A stretch of 18,157 bases of DNA from the NCBI GenBank assembly GCA_023437345.1, contig JAEZGC010000094.1, forward strand, positions 1 to 18,157, written 5' to 3'. Under the pieces are notes generated by a model. It made no database searches. It had not been told where the DNA came from and worked only from the letters and a program-made list of their open reading frames with translations. This document shows positions 15,269-18,157 of this stretch, in pieces. Source of the stretch: Actinomycetes bacterium (GTDB lineage: Bacteria; Actinomycetota; Actinomycetes; Propionibacteriales; Propionibacteriaceae). The translations under genes were made by a program, and so were the position numbers. Each line of letters begins with the position of its first letter. Position 1 is the first letter of the stretch.

Positions 15269-16120
15269 ATGACGACGCTGACCGGGGAACTCACCGGGCA
15301 CCCGGCAGCCCTGGCCGAGCGGGTGAACCGCGCACTGGGCGACCCCGACCGGCTCGGCGTCGCCTTCTCCGGCGGGGTGGACTCCTCCGTGCTGCTCGCG
15401 CTTGCCGCCCGGGCGCTCGGTCCGGCCCGGACGCTGGCGATCCTCGGGGTCTCGCCCAGCCTCGCCGCCGACGAGCGGACCGCCGCCCACCAGGTGTCGG
15501 CGGCGATCGGCGTCCCGCTGGTCGAGCTGGAGACCCATGAGGGCGACAACCCGCTCTACCGCGCGAACGGGCCGGACCGCTGCTTCCACTGCAAGGACGA
15601 GCTGTTCACCAGGATCTCCGACGACGTCGCCAGCCGGTACCAGCTGACCGCGATCGCGTACGGGGAGAACGCCGACGACGCCCGCCGGCCGGACCGCCCC
15701 GGATCGCAGGCCGCGACCAACCACCGGGTGTTGCGTCCGCTGGCCGACGCCGGGCTGGACAAGGCCGACGTCCGGGCGGTAGCCCGCGCCCTCGGGCTGC
15801 CGTCGGCTGACAAGCCGGCCGCGCCCTGCCTCGCCTCCCGGATCCCGCACTTCGAGGAGGTCACCCCCGAGAAGCTGCGCCAGGTCGACAGGGCCGAGTC
15901 GGCAGTGCGGGCGCTCGGCTTCGCCGATGCGCGAGTCCGCCACCACGGCGAGATCGCCCGGCTCGAACTGCCGGTGGCAGACCTGCCGCGGGCGGTCTCG
16001 GCCGGGGTGCGCGACGAGCTGCTGGCGGCGGTACGGTCGGCAGGATTCCGGTTCGTCAGCCTCGACCTGGCCGGCATCCAGTCCGGCGCCTTCACGCTTC
16101 CCCTGGTCACCCGTGGCTGA
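15269..16120 (+). CDS. larE: LarE, ATP-dependent sacrificial sulfur transferase for nickel-pincer cofactor synthesis
   Basis: This 283-residue protein belongs to the PP-loop ATP pyrophosphatase family. The PP-loop is FSGGVDSSV (33-41). RCFHCKDELF (104-113) is the LarE family segment, and PAAPCLASRIP (183-193) carries Cys187, the equivalent of the sulfur-donating cysteine (Cys176) in L. plantarum LarE. LarE adenylylates the LarB product and transfers sulfur to its two carboxylates to give thiocarboxylates. Only three cysteines are present (105, 108, 187), with none near Cys187, which fits the self-sacrificing type better than the type with a [4Fe-4S] cluster held by three cysteines. The ATG at 15269 has GAAGG about 8 nt upstream. 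The frame extending back into gnd is not used. larB starts within its last 8 nt. Confidence 0.94.
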   Translation: MTTLTGELTGHPAALAERVNRALGDPDRLGVAFSGGVDSSVLLALAARALGPARTLAILGVSPSLAADERTAAHQVSAAIGVPLVELETHEGDNPLYRANGPDRCFHCKDELFTRISDDVASRYQLTAIAYGENADDARRPDRPGSQAATNHRVLRPLADAGLDKADVRAVARALGLPSADKPAAPCLASRIPHFEEVTPEKLRQVDRAESAVRALGFADARVRHHGEIARLELPVADLPRAVSAGVRDELLAAVRSAGFRFVSLDLAGIQSGAFTLPLVTRG

Positions 16121-16796
16121 GGACACCTGGCAGCCGCCCGACGCGCTGCGCGAGGTGGCCGACCTCGACTTCGACAGGGCACAGCGGCGCGGCTACCCCG
16201 AGGCGGTGTACTGCGAGCCGAAGACACCGGCCCAGCTGCGGCTGATCACGGCGGCGGTCCGCGAGCGTGGCGCACGGACGATCTTCACCCGCGCCGGCGC
16301 CGAGCATGCTGCGGCGGTCCTGGGCGAACTCCCCGACGCCGGCCACGACGAGCAGGCCCGGCTGCTGTGGTGGCCCGCCGAGCCGCCCGAGCCGAGTGGC
16401 GGGCTGGTGGTGGTGGCGGCGGCCGGCACGTCCGACCTCCCCGTCGCACGGGAGGCCCAGCTCACCGCGCGACTGCTCGGACGGCGCACCGAACTGGTGG
16501 CCGATGTCGGGGTCGCCGGCCTGCACCGCATCCTCAACCGGCTCGACCTGCTGCGCACCGCGTCGGTGATCGTCGTGGTGGCAGGGATGGACGGCGCCCT
16601 GCCCAGCGTGGTGGCCGGCCTCGTCGCGGCACCCGTCGTCGCCGTCCCGACGTCGGTCGGCTACGGCGCCGCCTTCGACGGGCTCGCCGCACTGCTCACC
16701 ATGCTCAACGCCTGCGCGCCCGGGGTGGCCGTGGTCAATATCGACAACGGCTACGGCGCCGGCCACCTGGCCGCCCAGATCGCCGCCCGCGGCTGA
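16113..16796 (+). CDS. larB: LarB, nicotinate adenine dinucleotide carboxylase/hydrolase for nickel-pincer cofactor synthesis
   Basis: This 227-residue protein has the C-terminal PurE-like domain of LarB. The N-terminal motif is DFDRAQRRGYPEAVYCEPKT (19-38). Further on are AGTSDLPVAREA (104-115) and MLNACAPGVAVVNIDNGYGA (197-216), where Cys201 matches the LarB cysteine that attacks the pyridinium ring. LarB carboxylates nicotinic acid adenine dinucleotide and releases AMP, giving the biscarboxylic mononucleotide that LarE sulfurates. The GTG start at 16113 overlaps the larE stop by 8 nt and has no ribosome site, so translation is probably coupled to larE. It is slightly shorter than the L. 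plantarum protein. It is the last gene of gnd-larE-larB. Confidence 0.93.
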   Translation: MAEDTWQPPDALREVADLDFDRAQRRGYPEAVYCEPKTPAQLRLITAAVRERGARTIFTRAGAEHAAAVLGELPDAGHDEQARLLWWPAEPPEPSGGLVVVAAAGTSDLPVAREAQLTARLLGRRTELVADVGVAGLHRILNRLDLLRTASVIVVVAGMDGALPSVVAGLVAAPVVAVPTSVGYGAAFDGLAALLTMLNACAPGVAVVNIDNGYGAGHLAAQIAARG

Positions 16797-16830
16797 ACCT
16801 CGCGGCGGAACCGGGCGTATCCGGGGGCGG

Positions 16831-16844
16831 CGGGCAACAGCCCG
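16831..16844 (+). terminator. Short hairpin after larB, possible terminator
   Basis: CGGGC (16831-16835) pairs with GCCCG (16840-16844) around AACA, 34 bp after the larB stop, followed by GCAGTTTCG with a short T-run. The stem is only 5 bp, so this is a weak candidate. Confidence 0.4.
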
Positions 16845-16894
16845 GCAGTTTCGCGGTGAAGCTGTGGGTCTCAGGCCGCTCTATCGCGTCACAG

Positions 16895-16964
16895 CCACAG
16901 GTTCGCCGCGAACTGTCGCCGGACCCCGGCACGACTGCCCGATAACCACCGGTTCGCCGCGACG
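16895..16964. promoter_or_regulatory. Repeated operator-like element upstream of the alpha/beta hydrolase
   Basis: Two related 19-bp copies start at 16895 and 16946, 51 bp apart, sharing CCAC(A/C)GGTTCGCCGCGA and matching in 16 of 19 positions. The first contains the perfect palindrome GTTCGC-C-GCGAAC (16901-16913). The second lies about 90 bp before the hydrolase ATG. This resembles a paired regulator site. The half-site order (GTTC first, GAAC second) is opposite to actinobacterial LexA boxes, so it is not a standard SOS box. Confidence 0.45.
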
Positions 16965-17051
16965 AGGGGCGATGTTGCCTACCGGCAGGCCGGTGACGCG
17001 AGCACCCATCCCGGTCATGATGGGAGGCACCCCACCAGGCAGGAGACCGGC

Positions 17052-17921
17052 ATGACCTCTTCCACCCACACCCTGCAGGTCCCGGGCGCCGCCATCGCGT
17101 ACGACGTCCACGGCCCACTGCCGACCCGGGGGCGTCCGCCGCTGCTGATGATCGGCCAGCCGATGGACGCCGCGGGCTTCGGCACCCTGATCTCCCACTT
17201 CACCGACCGCACCGTCGTCGCCTACGACCCGCGCGGGCTCGGGCGCAGCATCCGTGACGACGGGCAGACCGAGAACGACCCGGTCGTCCAGGCCGAAGAC
17301 CTGCACGCCCTGATCGCCGAACTGGGCGTCGGTCCGGTGGAGGTGTTCGGCAGCAGCGGTGGCGCGATCACCGGCCTCGCCCTGGTGACCGCCCACCCGC
17401 AGGACGTGACGACGCTGGTGGCCCACGAGCCGCCGCTGCTGGCGGTGCTGCCTGACGCCGAGCGGGCCTTCGCCGCCGAACAGGCGATGCAGGACGCCTA
17501 CCTGGCAGACGGCTGGGGAGCGGGGATGGCCCGGTTCATCGCGCTGGCCGGCTGGCACGGCGAGTTCACCGACGACTTCGCTGCGCAGCCCGCGCCCGAC
17601 CCGGCTGCCTTCGGGCTGCCGACCGAGGACGACGGCGCGCGTGACGATCCGCTGCTGTCCGGGGTGTCCAGCGCCGTGACCGCGTACCGACCGGACCTTG
17701 CGGCGCTCACCGCAGCGCCCACCCGGCTGGTGATCGCCGCAGGGATCGAGTCGAAGGACACCCTCACCTGGCGCACCACGGCAGCGTTGGCAGACGCGCT
17801 CGGGCTGCCGCTGACCGTCTTCCCGAGCAACCACAGCGGCTTCCTCGGCGGCGAGTACGGCCAGTCCGGCGCGCCCGAGGAGTTCGCGGCCAGGCTGCAC
17901 GAGGTTCTCGACCAGGCCTGA
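17052..17921 (+). CDS. Alpha/beta-fold hydrolase
   Basis: This 289-residue protein has the alpha/beta-hydrolase core: YDPRGLGRS (58-66), the nucleophile elbow VFGSSGGA (98-105) with Ser102 in a GxSxG pattern, and NHSGF with His261 as the likely catalytic histidine. The acid residue is probably in the segment near 230-236 (IAAGIESKD). There is no signal peptide, so it is cytoplasmic. The ATG has AGGAG 6 nt upstream. It is separated from larB by 255 bp containing a possible terminator and a repeated palindromic element, so it is likely a separate unit. The substrate is unknown; the family includes esterases, lactonases, haloperoxidase-like and C-C hydrolases. A lactonase role in sugar-acid metabolism is possible but unsupported. 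Confidence 0.85.
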   Translation: MTSSTHTLQVPGAAIAYDVHGPLPTRGRPPLLMIGQPMDAAGFGTLISHFTDRTVVAYDPRGLGRSIRDDGQTENDPVVQAEDLHALIAELGVGPVEVFGSSGGAITGLALVTAHPQDVTTLVAHEPPLLAVLPDAERAFAAEQAMQDAYLADGWGAGMARFIALAGWHGEFTDDFAAQPAPDPAAFGLPTEDDGARDDPLLSGVSSAVTAYRPDLAALTAAPTRLVIAAGIESKDTLTWRTTAALADALGLPLTVFPSNHSGFLGGEYGQSGAPEEFAARLHEVLDQA

Positions 17922-17964
17922 GGCGCGGCTTGCCCGTCCAGCTTCTACACCTGCGGCGACCGGG

Positions 17965-17978
17965 CGACAGCGGTGTCG
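17965..17978 (+). terminator. Weak hairpin after the alpha/beta hydrolase gene
   Basis: CGACA (17965-17969) pairs with TGTCG (17974-17978) around GCGG, 44 bp after the stop codon and without a T-run. It is only a minor terminator candidate. The rest of 17922-18045 shows nothing else recognisable. Confidence 0.3.
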
Positions 17979-18045
17979 GGCGATCCGGCGATGTGGCAAG
18001 AAGGTGGCCGCTTCCGACCGCAGAAACGGGCCCGGACATGGAAAG

Positions 18046-18118
18046 CTCCCCCGACTGGACTCGAACCAGTAACCCTCTGATTAACAGTCAGATGCTCTGC
18101 CAATTGAGCTACAGGGGA
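18046..18118 (-). tRNA. tRNA-Asn (anticodon GTT)
   Basis: On the minus strand a 73-nt cloverleaf folds fully. The acceptor stem TCCCCTG pairs with CGGGGGA (one T-G wobble), with discriminator G. The D-arm is GCTC/GAGC, the anticodon stem TCTGA/TCAGA, and the loop CTGTTAA has anticodon GTT (plus-strand 18083-18085). The T-arm is ACTGG-TTCGAGT-CCAGT. The CCA end is not encoded. The remaining bases to 18157 hold nothing recognisable. Confidence 0.97.
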
Positions 18119-18157
18119 TCGCGCTGGGCGCAGGGCGTTACGTTACCAGCAAGGTCA

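Noticed and set aside
16901..16913. LexA/SOS box
   Set aside because: The half-sites are in GTTC-GAAC order, whereas actinobacterial SOS boxes are GAAC-GTTC; the spacing also differs.
18046..18157. Mobile-element attachment site at the tRNA-Asn gene
   Set aside because: No integrase gene and no repeat of the tRNA 3' end was seen in the window.
1..18157. CRISPR array, insertion sequence or prophage genes
   Set aside because: No spaced direct repeats of CRISPR type, no transposase or phage-like proteins were found; the 21-bp array has no spacers.

Overview
The window is a GC-rich, gene-dense chromosomal segment with short intergenic gaps, GTG as well as ATG starts, 4-8 nt start/stop overlaps and AGGAG-type ribosome binding sites. 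This fits an actinobacterium. A Propionibacteriaceae-like lineage is a guess from overall gene style and not demonstrated. The window holds 13 protein genes (the first cut off at the left edge) and one tRNA-Asn gene.

Layout. (1) 3-1925, plus strand: the 3' end of a cytidylate kinase-like gene and a GPH-family sugar/hexuronide symporter, closed by a strong hairpin. (2) 1926-2202: a hairpin-forming tandem repeat and a G-rich tract. (3) 2203-3621, minus strand: a CitMHS_2/NhaD-like ion transporter. (4) 3744-7634, minus strand: an operon uxaC - uxuB - PfkB sugar kinase. (5) 7734-9023, plus strand: a LarA-superfamily nickel-pincer racemase/epimerase, divergent from uxaC. (6) 8957-13428, minus strand: an operon GH3 glycosidase - larC - lacI-type regulator. 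(7) 13758-16796, plus strand and divergent from GH3: gnd (6-phosphogluconate dehydrogenase) - larE - larB. (8) 17052-17921: an alpha/beta hydrolase. (9) 18046-18118, minus strand: tRNA-Asn(GTT).

How the genes may work together. UxaC turns D-glucuronate into D-fructuronate, and UxuB reduces that to D-mannonate. The usual next enzymes, mannonate dehydratase (UxuA) and KDPG aldolase, are not in the window. Instead there is a LarA homologue, all three enzymes that build its nickel-pincer cofactor (LarB, LarE, LarC), a sugar kinase, and 6-phosphogluconate dehydrogenase. D-mannonate and D-gluconate are C2 epimers, and D-gluconate 2-epimerase activity is known in the LarA superfamily. I therefore infer a route D-glucuronate -> D-fructuronate -> D-mannonate -> D-gluconate -> 6-phosphogluconate -> ribulose-5-phosphate, joining hexuronate catabolism to the pentose phosphate pathway without dehydration to KDG. 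The PfkB kinase would then act on gluconate rather than KDG. This is the most interesting reading of the window and is inference from gene content.

Support for common control comes from a motif seen directly in the sequence: two GTTGCC boxes 10 bp apart (GTTGCCGCNNGTTGCC). It lies upstream of uxaC, of the GH3-larC-lacI operon and of the gnd-larE-larB operon, in the same orientation relative to each gene. I found the paired form nowhere else in the window. The linked LacI-family protein is the obvious candidate regulator.
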